Below are positions 21,193-32,931 of a stretch of 64,000 nt of DNA, one piece after another (position 1 is the first letter of the stretch; each line of letters starts with the position of its first letter). The notes under the pieces were generated by a model that saw only the letters and a list, made by a program, of their open reading frames with translations, ran no database searches and was not told the DNA's origin. Source of the DNA: Gnetum montanum (lineage: Eukaryota; Streptophyta; Gnetopsida; Gnetales; Gnetaceae); NCBI GenBank assembly GCA_015680685.1, contig MNCI01008066.1, positions 911,860 through 975,859 on the forward strand. The letters are read 5' to 3'. The position numbers and the translations under genes are program-made.

Positions 21193-22269
21193 TGTGATAA
21201 CACATGTTGTTGATTTTATTTTATTTTTCATGTTGGATGCTATATGGCCAATGTTGGCCAACATTTGAGTTGTAGATAGTTTGATACTTATGGTTTATTG
21301 TTTTAATATTTAGGCCACATAGTGTGGCCATGGATATGTATATTTATTATATAATTTCTTAAATTTTTTTAAATTTTAAGTTTTATTTTTAGTTTTTGCA
21401 ATATATGTTGTCAATGGCTTTAATATTTCACAGTTTTAAGGCTATAAATGTTGTAAATAACTATGTTGAGAATGGCCACATTAGTTATGTAGAAAATGGC
21501 TAAACTATAAGATTATGAATGGTTATAGAATGAGGGTTGCTTGCTAGTTTTAGACCATGGTGGGCCATACATTTATCACTAGTTTAAGTCCATGGTAGGT
21601 AGCGAAGCCAATAAAGTCTTAGTGGATTGTGATGCCAGTTTAGAGTCTTAGCAAACTATGATGTGAGTTTAGAGTCTTAGTGGACTATAGTGTCAGTTTA
21701 AGGCTTTGGTAGGCCATGGGTTTTACCAGTTTTAGGCCATGGTAGGCTCACATTGAGAGGAAAGTTATATTTTTGTTGATTTTCTATTTTAAATTTTTTA
21801 TGGGTTTTCTAGTTTTAAAATTTTTATAAGGGTTTTGATGTTTATAACATGCTAAAAAAAGGAAGGTAAAGAAATATAGAGGATTTAATAAATAAAATTG
21901 AAAAAAAGGTAAAACCTTAGGCTACATGCATAAAAGTTTAAAATAAAGTGTACAAGAAAGGCACAATAGGTCAACAAAGAAAATTTAGGCTACATGGCTA
22001 TTGGTAGACATGGTTACATGGTCATAAGGGCATGGGTGGAAGGGTTAAGGTGTATATCACTTGTATAGATTCTTCCTAATCTTTGAAAGATTCAAAAATG
22101 TGTAAGGTCTATTCTACATAAGTTTATCTTTGTCATTCCCTTCACTAATGATGTTAAAAGGGAGTTCATCCCATAATGCATCCCATTGTCCATTATTGTC
22201 ATTCTTGGATTTTTCCTCTCTCTTGGGTTGCTACACCTTGTGGTTGGGAGTGTCTTCTTGAAGTTCCAC
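21193..22269 (-). other. Spacer between antisense gene and protease, with GGCC block
   Basis: 21193-21539 is AT-rich without a recognisable feature. 21540-21740 has five to six GGCC-motif units (AGTTTTAGGCCATGGTAGGCC-like on the + strand), many decayed to 'agtcttagtgga'. 21741-22269 is AT-rich; on the minus strand the end of the gag-pro frame trails to about 22090. A splice donor for a pro-RT intron would be expected here, but no candidate stands out. Confidence 0.55.
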
Positions 22270-22920
22270 TTCATACCCCTACTCTATGTTTACATTGTTA
22301 ATAGCTAGGGGAACCACATTATCACTATGAATGATGATTTCACCTTCGTCATAAGGAAGGTGAATATCTTTGTGGATAGACAAAGACATGGCTTGTAACT
22401 GAGCTAGCCAAGGTCTTTCTAAGATAAGGTTAAACCTTGGTGTTTCCTCCACCACTAAGAAATACATGATTATGGAGAATTTCTTCCCTACCACAAAGTC
22501 CAAGGAGATTAAACCTTTAATGGCAACTCATGATCCATTAAAGGACTTGAGAGCTAAGGTTGTTGTATGGTGTATTCACTCAGTTAAGCTTATATGTTCA
22601 ACTATGGTACATGGGATGATGTTTGTTGCAACATGATCATCCACATGCACTTGATGCACCTTATACTACCATATCCAAATTGTGATGAAATAAAGAGTCT
22701 TAGTTACCTTGCCATTTTGAGGATTGGTCTTAATTTTGCTATCATGAAACACTAGTGATGTTGACTTCTTTCCCCTTGGCAAAGAAGAAACCATCACTAC
22801 ATGGATGAATTCCTTGTTAGTGGGGATGCACTCACTAATGAGGATGTAAGTCAACATCTTCACTAGTGCCTCACAATGTGTAGCGGAAGTCATGATCAGG
22901 TCATACAATCTCAAAGTCAT
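22270..22920 (-). pseudogene. Degenerate aspartic protease of element D (Tat-type)
   Basis: Minus-strand frames show 'FHDSKIKTNPQNGKV' (about 22750-22705), 'VHQVHVDDHVATNIIP' (about 22662-22615), where D-D-H replaces the usual D-G/S active site, and an open C-terminal part at 22503-22279 with 'RFNLILERPWLAQLQAMSLSIH', matching the Y-N-x-I-L-G-R-P-W-L block with Gly replaced by Glu. The homologue in F is at 51140-50640. Inactive. Confidence 0.75.
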
Positions 22921-23599
22921 GTTCTTCTACTTGAGGGACTACTTGAACGTTTCCATTGCACTGAGGAAGTTCTTGTTGTTAGCCATGGGCTTATTACCTT
23001 AGTTGTTCTTTACTTCCTTCATACATCCCAAAATGTGAACTTTAGCCTTAGGTTGTTATGGCCTTTTCTATTTTTTTTATCTTGGCTCTTAGGGTCCTCT
23101 TGTGGTTTGCTTGTGGAACCAACCTAGGTTGTAGAAGTCATGGGCACTAATGATATGCAAGTGGGCTTTGGCAAGCCCACTTCCTTCCCTAGGCTTGCTT
23201 ATCATATTTGTTGTTGAGCTTCTACTTATGATTCTTCCTTGGTTAGTTAAGGCTATCTAGTTGTTATCAATTGTGCGAGAGGAAGAAGTTGTGGCATTGG
23301 CCACCACAGGAGGCCATTGTTTGGTTGTACGGGCTGATTGGGTCATAGTGGGCTGGGATACCTTGATGAAAAAAGGCTTCCTTAGAGGCATTCATAATGG
23401 TACTCTCACAAAAAAGGGGATCTTAAGCTGGTGAAAGTTGCATAGGTCCTTTTATCATGAGGGGATACCCAAATCATAAATGGTTTTCTTACAAGTCTCT
23501 AATTATCATCAATGTTAAACACCAAATGATATATGCACTATTATTGATGTTCAACTGGTCCTTGTATACTTTCATTGATTGATTTTATGTTTGAATAGG
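22921..23599 (-). other. Gag-protease linker of element D
   Basis: Only short interrupted frames. By position it is the proline-rich end of Gag leading to protease. In F the matching interval (51145-51900) encodes, on the minus strand, a thrice-repeated proline-rich motif of the type PREPFIIxVPP (around 51830-51597). Confidence 0.4.
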
Positions 23600-25660
23600 T
23601 TTAGATGTGTGTCAAGGATCAACTTGCCCTTGTCTATCATCTTTTGTAGGTCATCCTTTAGCACAAGGTAGAAGTTAATGTCATGACTTGTCAATTGATC
23701 GTAGCGGCATAAGTGGTCGAGTTTGAAATACTTGGGCAACTGGGGATCATCCTTCGTTGCTTGAGGGGGATCCTTGGCTATCTCACATAGCCTTTCATGT
23801 TTTTTATGAGTAGATTAGACATTTTCTTGTATTGGATCCTTCCACTCTTCAACAATTAATCTAAGAGCTCAAATGGCTTTAGAGGCAAAGTAGTATATTT
23901 CATCCTAACCTTTTGCTCAAAGTTTAATTTGGTTGTGGTTGATGCAATGGCCCCAAAGGTCAATGATTAGCTATCTCAGTTGTTAGCAGGGGCTTTGGTG
24001 GGTTGGCTCTTGGCCCCTAGTTGGTTGTTTTAGCTTCTTTGGTTACAATTGCCACTACCACATTGTTTTGTTTGTTTCTTTCCTTGTCCCTTCATGTATG
24101 TTGATTTTGTATGCCACATAGGTAGGGTTATGACTAGCCTCCATGACATCCTCCATGTTTTTTGTGTAAGAGAAGGCTTGATTAAGTGACCGTGAGTCAA
24201 GGTAATATACCTTAGATTTAATAAAATCATTGACCACCCCCTTAAATATAAACAAAAGGTTGATTTCAACTATAGGCTTTGGCATCTCATTTAGTAGACC
24301 ATTCCATTGTTGATGAACTTTGGCACTAGTTTGAGGGGTCCCTACTTGACCTTCATTAGTTGGTAAAGGGTAGTGTTGGGCTTCAAGTTATACTTGAAGT
24401 AGTTAATGAATTAGGCTCTTAGTTCCTCAAGAGAGGATATAGATCCTCTAGGTAGGGCATGGTACCAGTCAAGTGCTTTCCTAGTTAAGGAAATAGGGAA
24501 AATTCTCATTATGATGTGTGACCATGGTTGTAATAGTAAGCACTTAGAGTAGAAGGTAATCAAATGGGTGTTCAAATCACCTTTACCATTGTACTTGGTG
24601 AACTAGGGCACAAGAACACTAGGGGGAAGATTTAACAATGGGATCATCTTAATAAAAGTCCATTATCTTCACAATCTATGAAGAGGAGGCCTCAAGTTTT
24701 TGTAACTTTTCATTCAAGTCCTAGATCATTTGAAAGGCCTAATCTAGTCCTTGGGATATTCGTATTGGTTATGAGTTTGGACAAATGGTTGTAGTATCTA
24801 TTTTGAGGCCTAGGGCCTAGCTATTGGTTATAAACCAAAAGGGAGAGGCTGTGTTATTACTATGGTTGGTGGACCAAATAAGGAGAAAGACGTTTGTGCT
24901 AGTATCTAGGACACAAATGGAGAAAAGGGCATATGTGACCCCTAGGTTTCTTGGGGTCTTATGGTAAGTTCTACTTGGTTAGTAAATGAGTTGGATATGG
25001 TGAAAACCACTGATGAAGGTCATATGAATCATGGGTACATGGCGAATGACATGGAGAAATGAAATGTGGTTGACTGTGGCATCGATTATGTTTGGTGCGT
25101 AGTGATGACTAGTGTAGGACCAAATATGGTCAAGTAAGGTGGGGATGAAGGTTATGTAACATGCTTTATGGAAGAGATGATGGGGGTGGAGGTAGGCCCT
25201 GCTATCTTAGTATTGGCTTATTTGAAAAGCACACCCAAGATGTTTTTAGGCTTAGATTCTATCTTAAATTTGTTTTCCTTCTCTGGTTGCTCATTCAAGG
25301 TAGCCTTTTGGTCCTCTTCATCCATCTCTATCAAGTGAGTTAGGATGCTAGCATAGATGTTAGTGAGGGATATTTGGTCATATGAGGAGAGAATATATAT
25401 AAGCTCAAATTCCCTCTTGACTTTTGCTTCCATTCACGAATTAGCCTACCTACTTAGATCTTGGAGAAAATGAAGTTGTAGTGCTCTTCATTTATTACCA
25501 AGAACCCAAGACTGTACCCCCTAAGTCTCAAAGACTATCTACATTCAACTACAGTAGGGTCCATGTAGTCATATATCCTCACAACTTGTTGGTTGAACCA
25601 ACTATTGGTGAAATTAAAGGGCAACTTGGTTGACTATTGGAAAGACATGGTTATGATGCT
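23600..25660 (-). pseudogene. Degenerate gag of element D (Tat-type)
   Basis: The N-terminal part starts at about 25655 (STKLPFNFTNSW..., RLRGYSLGFLVINEEHYNFIFSKI) and matches F at 53940. 'DQAFQMIQDL' (about 24740) opens the capsid region. 'KPNTTLYQLMKVK' (about 24395) and 'EINLLFIFKGVVNDFIKSKVYYLDSRSLNQAF' (24265-24170) are the retrotransposon-gag core. A Tat-type zinc knuckle is degraded at about 23720-23640: 'LCRYDQLTSHDINFYLVLKDDL' keeps the CxxH...GHxTxxC spacing, but H became D and C became Y. Many frameshifts. Confidence 0.75.
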
Positions 25661-26325
25661 AAAAATGGCTTAACAAGGTTATAATAAGTGAAAAAAAGTG
25701 AAAATTCCAAAAATTGGAATTTAAAAATGACTAAAAGAGGTAAAAATATCTGAAAATGAGCTACTTACTATAAATAGTGAGTGGGGATTAAGGGGGGTAT
25801 ACCCCTTTACTAGGCTTCCTCACCCATGCTAGGGTTCCTAGCTGCACCTACATTGGGTGTAGTAGGGGGAAAGGAAGGATGGATGAGATAAGAAGATCTC
25901 ATGCCTTCCTAGAAAATGTTGATGAAGGGAAAGTTTAGAACCAAAGTAGAAACTTAGGGATTTCCACTAGAAAATAGTTTTAGGAAGCTATAAATTTTCA
26001 CAGCAAGGAAGGAGGGATGAGGGTTTAGTTGTTGAAACCACCAACACTAGCCTCCCTAGGAAAACGTGGCAGCAATAGGGAGTAGAACTTAAACCAAAAG
26101 ATCAATGTTAGCTTTGGAAGTTCATAACAACTACTATGAAAATTCCAAAATTCAAATACTTGCAGCTCCCATGCTGGGTTTTGGTAGCAGAGGGGGATGA
26201 ACTACAACATTGATTTCAAAGCAAATTCAAAGGTTTTGGTTGTAAACTAGAGATTACAACTTGCAGGTCAATGTTAGCTATGAGGAAAAAATATTTTGAC
26301 AGAGAAATTGGATGGAAGTCCTCCT
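25661..26325 (-). other. 5' leader of element D
   Basis: Noncoding, about 660 bp, homologous to the two duplicated leader copies in F (54058-55203). Contains TTACTATAAATAGTGA at 25765-25780, next to a 'ggggggtatacccccttt' hairpin-like stretch, and one CATGCTAGGG motif. No primer site with TGG is recognisable next to the LTR; the sequence there is AGGAGGACTTCC on the minus strand. Confidence 0.55.
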
Positions 26326-27751
26326 TCTAGCACTAAAAAATTATTGCAACCAAAAAATTCAATCACTGAAACATCAATAGTCCTAGCATAGTAGCCTCAA
26401 TCCAAAATCCCTAGGGCCTTAGAAAAATGGGATTTAGGGTACCCTAGATGGTCTATTAGATCATCGAAGAACTTAGAAAATGAAAAATGAATAATGCAAA
26501 AAGAAGAATGTAGATCTGAAAACCAAAAGCAAATACAAATTATGCAGAACACCAAAACTTTAAACTTTATTAAAAAATAAAGAATGAGTTTGAGGGATGT
26601 GTATAAGAAGTGGGGGTTTAGAGTTTGTTGAAGTAGACGTGATCAACTTCACGATCTAGATGTTTTGCTACTCTTGATGCTATTGAACCTCCTTTGCTAT
26701 TTCCCTAGATCTACAACATTGGCTATTGTTGGGGGGTTGAGAAGTATGAGGGATTTGGACTACCTGAATTCTCTACACTGGGAGTTGAGGATCCAAGGAG
26801 TGCAGTGTGGATGCCCAAAGTTCACAAATCCCAAGGAGGTAAAAGGAATCACAAGGCTACAACGGTTCCACATTGAGGATGTCTAAGAAGCTACATTTTT
26901 TCTAGTGTGCAAGACCTCTCAGGTGCCAAGATGCCAATGATAAAAGTATGCCAAAGAAAATGTGGAATGCCAAAATGGTGTTTGGGGTTGGTTCTTATAG
27001 GTTTTGGGCTGGGATTTTGGCTACAAAATGGCTTACAAATTTTTGCAATTTCTACCACGTATAGGTGAGATGGATGCCAAATTTGAGAGATCATTATGTA
27101 TGGAAAGTGCCATGCCCCCATGGCCATTCCATTTACTATAAATAGTAATGGGGGCACACCATCCATGTTGGCTTTGTTCTTCCATGTTGTTCCTTCTGCC
27201 ATCCTTGTTGGAGTGCATGATTAATGTTGAAGTCAATGGAGTGTTGAAATCTGATCCATGTTGCTTCTATGCTAGGGGGAAGGTGTATCAACACTAGGGG
27301 AAGGGTCATACCCCCCTCCACACTATGCATGCATATGACACCTTCCACGTTGGGGGTAGGTACGTTGTACTCCTCCATGCTTGGAGTAGGTGAGATGTAC
27401 CCCTCTACATTGAGGATAGGTGAACTACACCCTCCATGCATGAATTTCCAACATAGAAAGTGATATAGCCCTCATAAAACCCATCAAATTACCATTTTTG
27501 GCATCCCAAAAGGCATTTTTGACACCCCCACCACAATCCCAAATATAGATAGTACATGACTATTTCCTCTTGGGGGATGAGGCTTTGACCACTTAGGAGG
27601 CATTTTTTAGTCCCAAAACTATGAGATACGTGAGATTGCCCTTCATGGATTACAATCTTCATGTTTACAATGAAATTTTACCTCAAGTTTCTTCGGGTGA
27701 AAGCTACATGATGAAAAATGATTACAACATACAAATTTTGGTGGTGTTTCA
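26326..27751 (-). repeat. 5' LTR of element D
   Basis: Homologous to 44839-46038 and 55204-56455. On the minus strand it begins TGAAACACC at 27751. The right border is precise because all three copies stop matching at ...TTTCA. A TATA-like palindrome TTACTATAAATAGTAA is at 27133-27148, about 600 bp from the LTR start. The U3 side (27260-27470) carries CATGCTAGGGGGAAGG-type repeats. 1,426 bp. Confidence 0.8.
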
Positions 27752-27759
27752 ATGTTCAC

Positions 27760-28070
27760 TACCCTAAAAATCAATGCATATCCTCCATTCATTATTGTAT
27801 TTATTTGACACTAGCACTATTGGAACTACACAAGGTAAAATAGATCTTCTCATAAGATCATTTGCAAGTAAATCCTCTTCTTGTATTTGTAATTCAACCC
27901 ACTGATTTCATACCATTTTGTAAGCCCTCTCATTTGGAATGGTAGCATTAGAAATAAAATAAATTTGATGCTATACATTCCTCATTGGTGGCAATCCATC
28001 CAATTCCTCCTTGAACACCTTGGAAAATTTCTCCTTCAAGCTTAGCACACATGTTGGAAGTTTAACCTAC
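27760..28070 (-). pseudogene. N-terminal RT fragment of element G
   Basis: The minus-strand translation has 'FSKVFKEELDGLPPMRNV' near 28030-27975, 'PNERAYKM', 'LLANDLMRRSILPC' and 'NNEWRICIDF' at about 27800-27775, the opening of a gypsy RT (F-P-x-E-L-P-G-L-P-P ... W-R-M-C-V-D). The match stops where the TGAAAC end of D begins, so D inserted into this RT. Confidence 0.75.
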
Positions 28071-28084
28071 ACATCATCATGATT

Positions 28085-28560
28085 AGTAGTAATTTTTGTC
28101 ACAACAACAAAACCAAAACTAGTTTTTCCATGTTCCTAATGTATTCCCTCTCTTCTAGAAGGATTAAGGAAGCATTAAGTGAGCTTTGTTCCCTCACTTG
28201 TTTTGCTATCTTGGGAATCAACTCATGGATTCCATTAGATCTAACTACACTCCACACATTTCTTGCTTCATTAAACTGAGCACCATTGTCCAAATTCCAA
28301 GGTTTACCAAGAATTACATTTTCAAAATCTAATGGAAGCACAACACACTTTACAACATCATGAAAACCTCCAATTTTAAATTTCAAAATACATTATTCCC
28401 TCACATCTTGGGAAAAATATATATACAACCAATGTATTTTATATGGTCTAGGATGAGTATTAGTTACTAGTCCCAATCTAGTAATTTCACTAGAAGAAAT
28501 AATATTTTCTTAGGCTCCCCTATTAATCAAAACATGAATCCATTCCCCACTAAGCAAACA
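28085..28560 (-). pseudogene. Degenerate protease of element G
   Basis: The open part 28386-28099 contains 'FKIGGFHDVVKCVVLPLDFENVILGKPWNLD', the F...D-V-V...V-I-L-G-x-P-W block of gypsy proteases. Upstream (about 28545-28500) 'INRGA*ENIISSSEITRLGL' corresponds to the active site, with Asp replaced by Asn and a stop. Inactive. Confidence 0.7.
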
Positions 28561-28689
28561 TCTCGCTCAAATCCAAAACAATAGTTTCATATTAAAATGA
28601 TCTCCTCTAATCACATTCCCCATGAATGCACAAGAATTAAACTTGGAAACTTTGTAAAATTTAGAGCATTAGGTTTACCTCTCTAAAGA

Positions 28690-29880
28690 CCTTGGCTTAA
28701 TGTCTCCTTCACCTTCATGATTTGCACATCTTTGCCCTTGGCTACCTTGTAATGTGGACATTCCCATTGCTTGTTTTTCCATTCTTCAAACCTGAAGCAC
28801 TAGATTTTTGATGAGTTGATGCCTTGACCCTTGCCTTCCTTATCTTGGTCCTTCTTCACTTTACCCTTCTCATCACTTTCATTCTTCTTATCATGGTTGT
28901 CATCCTTATCTTTAGATTTGGACTTGGATCCCTTCTCCTTCTCCTTGGAAGCATTTTTGCTCATGTTTCTAAATCCATTAATTTCTATTAAGCCTTGAGT
29001 ACTAAATAATAAGCCTCATCAAGAGTTTTTAGCTCATAAAAAGATAACTCTTGTTGATACATCATTTTGAGACCTCCTGAAAAATTGAAGCCTATTCATA
29101 CTTCTTCTAGTTTACATTAGCTTGATGGAATAGATCACAAAATTTAATGTAGAATTATATGACATTCTTTCTACCTTGCCTTAGGAATTTTAACTTCATA
29201 ATGGTCTCTTGTCTCTAATGAGACTATTCAAATTTTCCTTTCAACATGTATTTCATCAAAGGCCAATCTTTGATGGGTTGACCATGTTGTTTTTCATAAC
29301 ATTGGAATTCCCTTTCCCATCAAATATAAGTCATACCTTCTAATCTAGATTCAACAATATGTACCCTTTAGTTATTTGGTACCTCTTCCAACTCAAAATG
29401 TTTCTCAAGTACCTTTAGCTAACTTACAAAATCATTGGTATCATCTCCACAATTGAAAGTTTTCAACTCAACACACGAAAGTCTAGTAGCATTTCTGAAT
29501 GCTCTAGCAAGTCTTGATTCCTCTTCCTTGTTAAGCTTGCCTATAGAAGAAGTAGTTTCCACCATTGGAGCCCTTGGAATTCTCATTTGAGGAATAGGAT
29601 TCCCTCCCATTAGAATCCTTAGCTGATGGATTTCTACACTCCCATAGCTAGATTGTCCATCCTCAGAGTTCGCTCCATCTCCACCTAGTTGTGAAACTTC
29701 TTCATCTGAATGTGTGTACTCATCAACTTTGAAAGTATAGATATTACTAGGATCAAAATTTCTATCTACCTTTGTGTTGATTTCATCTAACTAAGAAACC
29801 ATTATCTACAAGGTAGAATTCATGTTCTCCATGTCTCTATTTAGAGAGTAAACCTATTTCTTCTTAGGTGTCATCTAAAC
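28690..29880 (-). pseudogene. Degenerate gag of element G
   Basis: The leader is at about 29870-29620 and an open part at 29610-29419. The core shows 'LEKHFELEEVPNN' and 'RVHIVESRLEGMTYIWW'-like sequence (about 29410-29310), as in gypsy gag. A Lys/Glu/Asp-rich stretch lies at 28970-28830, followed by a degraded CCHC knuckle, C-F-R-F-E-E-W-K-N-K-Q-W-E-C-P (about 28800-28755), where the second Cys is Phe and the His position is Asn/Lys. Confidence 0.6.
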
Positions 29881-29919
29881 TAGATAAAATTCTCATCCAA
29901 ATCTAAGCAACGATGAATA

Positions 29920-29935
29920 CAAAACTCTAATACCA
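29920..29935 (-). other. Primer binding site of element G (initiator tRNA-Met type)
   Basis: The minus strand reads TGGTATTAGAGTTTTG, one change in the first twelve bases from TGGTATCAGAGC, the usual complement of plant initiator tRNA-Met. It lies four bases inside the LTR end. Confidence 0.75.
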
Positions 29936-29939
29936 ATAA

Positions 29940-30917
29940 TGCTAGAGTAGGTTCACTCCAATATTAAAATCACCTTCCAACACTAAATCCACATATTATG
30001 AAAATAAAATTTATTTGCTAGAAAATAGAAAACTAGTTATCTTCAATTATTCAAAAGAAAAGATTACAATAGGATTCAACAACTCACAAAACACCCAAAA
30101 CCTCTCAAAACATACAAATGATGTTACAAAGTATGAGGTTCCACAACCACACAATGGCTATTCTTAATGCAAGATACAATCCATAGAGAATCTCTTCCAT
30201 AATCCAAAACTAAGATCTCAGTACACAAGAAAGACCAAAACATATCAACCCTCATAATTGACCTTGGATTTGCAATCTCTATGTACTCACTCAATGTGCT
30301 CTTTCTTTTCTTACTCAAGTTCATAAATGAACTTCATGATATCTTCTATTTAAACTCTCTATCTCTCTTTGGTACAAGCATGAAAGACCACATATTTATT
30401 AAGAAAATAAGATACGAAAATCCTAGGAAAACTTCCTCAAGCTCCACTTGAAGATCATCCACTATTTTCCATATCTTTTTTACTTTCTCTCACTATTTCC
30501 CACATTGGAATGGTCAATTTCGAAAGTTTTCCAGTGATACAAGACATCTCTTGCCTCCTTGGATCATCCCTTATGAAATTACGACCTTCATATAAGAAGT
30601 CTACTATTTTTGGGAGACATATCCTTCAACATAAGATGTCTTTCCCAAGATGTCTCCTCTTCTATGGAGATGTCTTCCCTAACACATCTCCTCTCTAGGA
30701 GGACATCTGCATTGTTTGCAAGACATCTATGAAAACTCATCTCCTAGAGAAGATGTATCCTTAACCTCCAAGATGTCTCCATAGAGCTTGAAACCTACAA
30801 AAATACACATGTAGTGAAGAAAAAGGGGATTGGAAGAGGTGTCCCTACACCATAGTCTAAAGAAAGAGAAAATGATAGTCATGGGCTTCAAGATTGGTGA
30901 ATCATATGTTGCCAACA
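29940..30917 (-). repeat. LTR of element G
   Basis: The minus strand begins TGTTGG at 30917 and ends TAGCA at 29940, giving TG...CA ends and 978 bp. TTTAAATAGAA at about 30342-30352 may be a TATA element. The U3 part (30560-30775) has clustered AGATGTCT/AGACATCT motifs, similar to arrays at 59165-59620 and 63170-63460. Confidence 0.65.
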
Positions 30918-30994
30918 TTCTCTATTGATCCTTTATTAACATGGTATCTAGTGTACCAAATTCATATTATCAAGCAAAAAAAGAGCATTTAGGA
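30918..30994. other. Short intervening sequence
   Basis: Nothing recognised between the LTR of G and the SINE-like unit. Confidence 0.4.
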
Positions 30995-31197
30995 ATGTAG
31001 GGTAAGTGATCAAGATACTCATCTCTCGATTGGGAGGTTATGGCTTCAATTATTACCTTTGCTTCTAGGTATGGTAGCAGTGGAGTAGCCTTGTGGTGGG
31101 ATCATTTTCATTAGTAGATCACATCTACCCTACTATGCAGGTAGGGACTATCCTACCAGTCCCAAATTATCTTCCATAAAAAAAAAGAAAAAAAGAA
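30995..31197 (+). mobile_element. Probable tRNA-derived SINE
   Basis: Starts with 'taagtgatcaagatactcatctctcgattgggaggttatggcttcaattattacc', laid out like the A-box and B-box head of plant SINEs (the B box 'GGTTATGGCTTCAATTA' is a decayed GGTTCGAATCC type). It ends after about 200 bp in an A-rich tail (A9 G A7 G). Target duplications were not identified. Confidence 0.5.
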
Positions 31198-31249
31198 GAT
31201 TTTTGAGTAAGAGTTTCTCATACAATTAATATTTTATGTTTTCAAATTT

Positions 31250-32330
31250 AAAGGAAAACAATGAGCTTCTAATCTATATCCCAAATGGAATTTCCCAAAG
31301 ACAAGCATACAACTACACCTTTACATTCATTAACCTTCTTCTACGTTTGTTCTAAAGATCACATCCATGAAAGAAAATAATACATTGCTCTTTCTCAACT
31401 TCAAACAAGTCATGCATGAATTCCTTTTGTATAATGCATTATCATTTGATGAGTAGCATCTTTTGTGGAAAAACTAGATCCCTAGGATCTCATTCAATCA
31501 CCAAGGTTTTCTATTTTTTTGATGAAGCTTTAGGACAAGGAGCTTTTCCTCTTAATTAGTCAATGGTTAAATAGTTGATAGCCATGAATGATTTCACAAC
31601 ATCAAAATCTCATTTGATAAATGCATGGATTTGCATTTATGTGTCCATATCCATGAAATTTAACTAAGAAACTTGGCTATAAACTATCCATGACATATCT
31701 TTAAAATCTTTCCTAATCAAAGCCACCATTACCTCAAGGAAGGATACATAATCAATTAGTATCCAAATTTATCATTTAAAAAATCCCAATAGACATAAGG
31801 AAGAGACCATGAAGGCAATCATGTAATCTAAGTATTGATTATCAATGGTTGGATAGCCATGGGAAACTCCTAAATAACTCCTCAATACCAAACTAGTAGG
31901 AGCACTTGTTGGACAATCACTGTGATATCTTGCCACCCTACTTAAGACTTAAGAGCCAATAATAAAATAGTATTAGAAGCATCCTATAGGATAATACTAA
32001 TAATAGGTCCATCCCTTCCACCCACAATAGAGGCTACCACTAGTAACCCCTTTTTCTGCGATTAGAATAAGAATAAGCTAGCCATGTGGAAATCAATCCC
32101 AAGGATCAACAATGCAAGCATGTAAGAAATCCTACAAATTTTGATGTTCAAGAACTAGAGTTGGACTTAGCTCACCCACAATGATGATGAAGGAGATCCT
32201 TCAAACATCCCTAAAAATATAGTAGGCAAACGTCTCAAAGCAAAGTAATAAAAATAACAAACAAATTAAAAGATTATGAATGGTTTGCAACGAATCCTTA
32301 AATGGCCTAGGAGGAATTACCTTAACTAGT
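31250..32330 (+). pseudogene. Probable 5' part of the LINE (ORF1 region)
   Basis: Placed by position, directly upstream of the LINE endonuclease in the same orientation. Only short fragments read, e.g. 'HVEINPKD' at about 32070. No domain is secure. It could also be unrelated intervening sequence. Confidence 0.3.
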
Positions 32331-32807
32331 ACGCTTTGTTCCCACTTGTGATTCTTGCATCATGGAATGTATAAGGGCTCAACAACCTTGGAAAAATAAA
32401 GGAAATGCTTAGATTTGTATATAGGAATATAGTCAAGATTCTTTAAATTCAAGAAAGTAATTGGCTCATGCTCTTGATGCCTTAGACCTCCTAAAGGAAA
32501 TAAATGGTTGCTCCCCATTGCACTAATTAGTCTAATCTTGTAATTTTATGGTGCTCACACCTAGCTTACATAGTGATGCATTCTAATTCAACATTTTTTA
32601 TCATTCAACTAAAGAGGATCCATTACATCTTGGTCCATGTCCATTCCTCGAATGAGGATCATGCTAAATTCCTTAGAAAGCTTTTAGACCATTTGAACCC
32701 TTTAATCTAAGCTATTATTATTGGTGATTTTAATGTAACGTATTTTCCTTCATAATATTCCATAGGGCATACATCCTCTACAAAGAGAAGAATCTTTTAG
32801 ACATTGC
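32331..32807 (+). pseudogene. LINE endonuclease fragment (segment 1)
   Basis: The start of an L1-type ORF2 apurinic-like endonuclease, which nicks target DNA. 'ILASWNV*GLNN' at about 32349-32385 matches the I-x-x-W-N-V-R-G-L-N opening; 'ILVHVHSSNEDHAKF' and 'IIIGDFNV' (about 32715-32738) match the later conserved blocks. The solo LTR splits it at 32807; sequence resumes at 34013. Confidence 0.75.
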
Positions 32808-32894
32808 TGAAACACCGTGAAAATTACGAGTCGGCCTCAGGCAAAGATTCGCAATGCAAGCGAGAGCACGCATCAGTTTTGTTCAAGGACAAGT

Positions 32895-32931
32895 TTACGC
32901 TCTATTACGCACGGCAGCGTAATGAGCGTAA
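32895..32931. other. TTACGCT/AGCGTAA hairpin upstream of the 49-bp array
   Basis: Arms TTACGCT (32895-32901) and ATTACGC (32904-32910) pair with GCGTAAT (32917-32923) and AGCGTAA (32925-32931). The same outer arms occur in each 49-bp repeat. Confidence 0.8.

Larger units (their letters stand above)
11965..27751 (-). mobile_element. Element D: large Tat-type retrotransposon, 3' part missing
   Basis: Read on the minus strand from 27751: 5' LTR (27751-26326), noncoding leader, gag (25660-23600), protease (22920-22270), GGCC-motif block (21740-21540), an oppositely oriented multi-exon gene (21192-17381), ~190-bp repeats (15450-12450), GGCC motifs (12375-12030), then truncation at 11965 against the LTR of B. 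The truncation point equals about position 1000 in element A, i.e. before RT. D interrupts element G: its LTR starts in the middle of G's RT. It is the most complete view of the 5' two-thirds of this family. Confidence 0.75.
27752..30917 (-). mobile_element. Element G: chromovirus-like Ty3/gypsy fragment
   Basis: On the minus strand: LTR (30917-29940), initiator tRNA-Met type primer site (29935-29920), gag (29880-28690), protease (28560-28085) and the start of RT (28070-27760), where the LTR of D interrupts it. The remainder of pol is not in the window. Primer site type and the gag-protease-RT layout fit plant chromoviruses; no chromodomain can be checked because the 3' end is missing. Confidence 0.75.
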
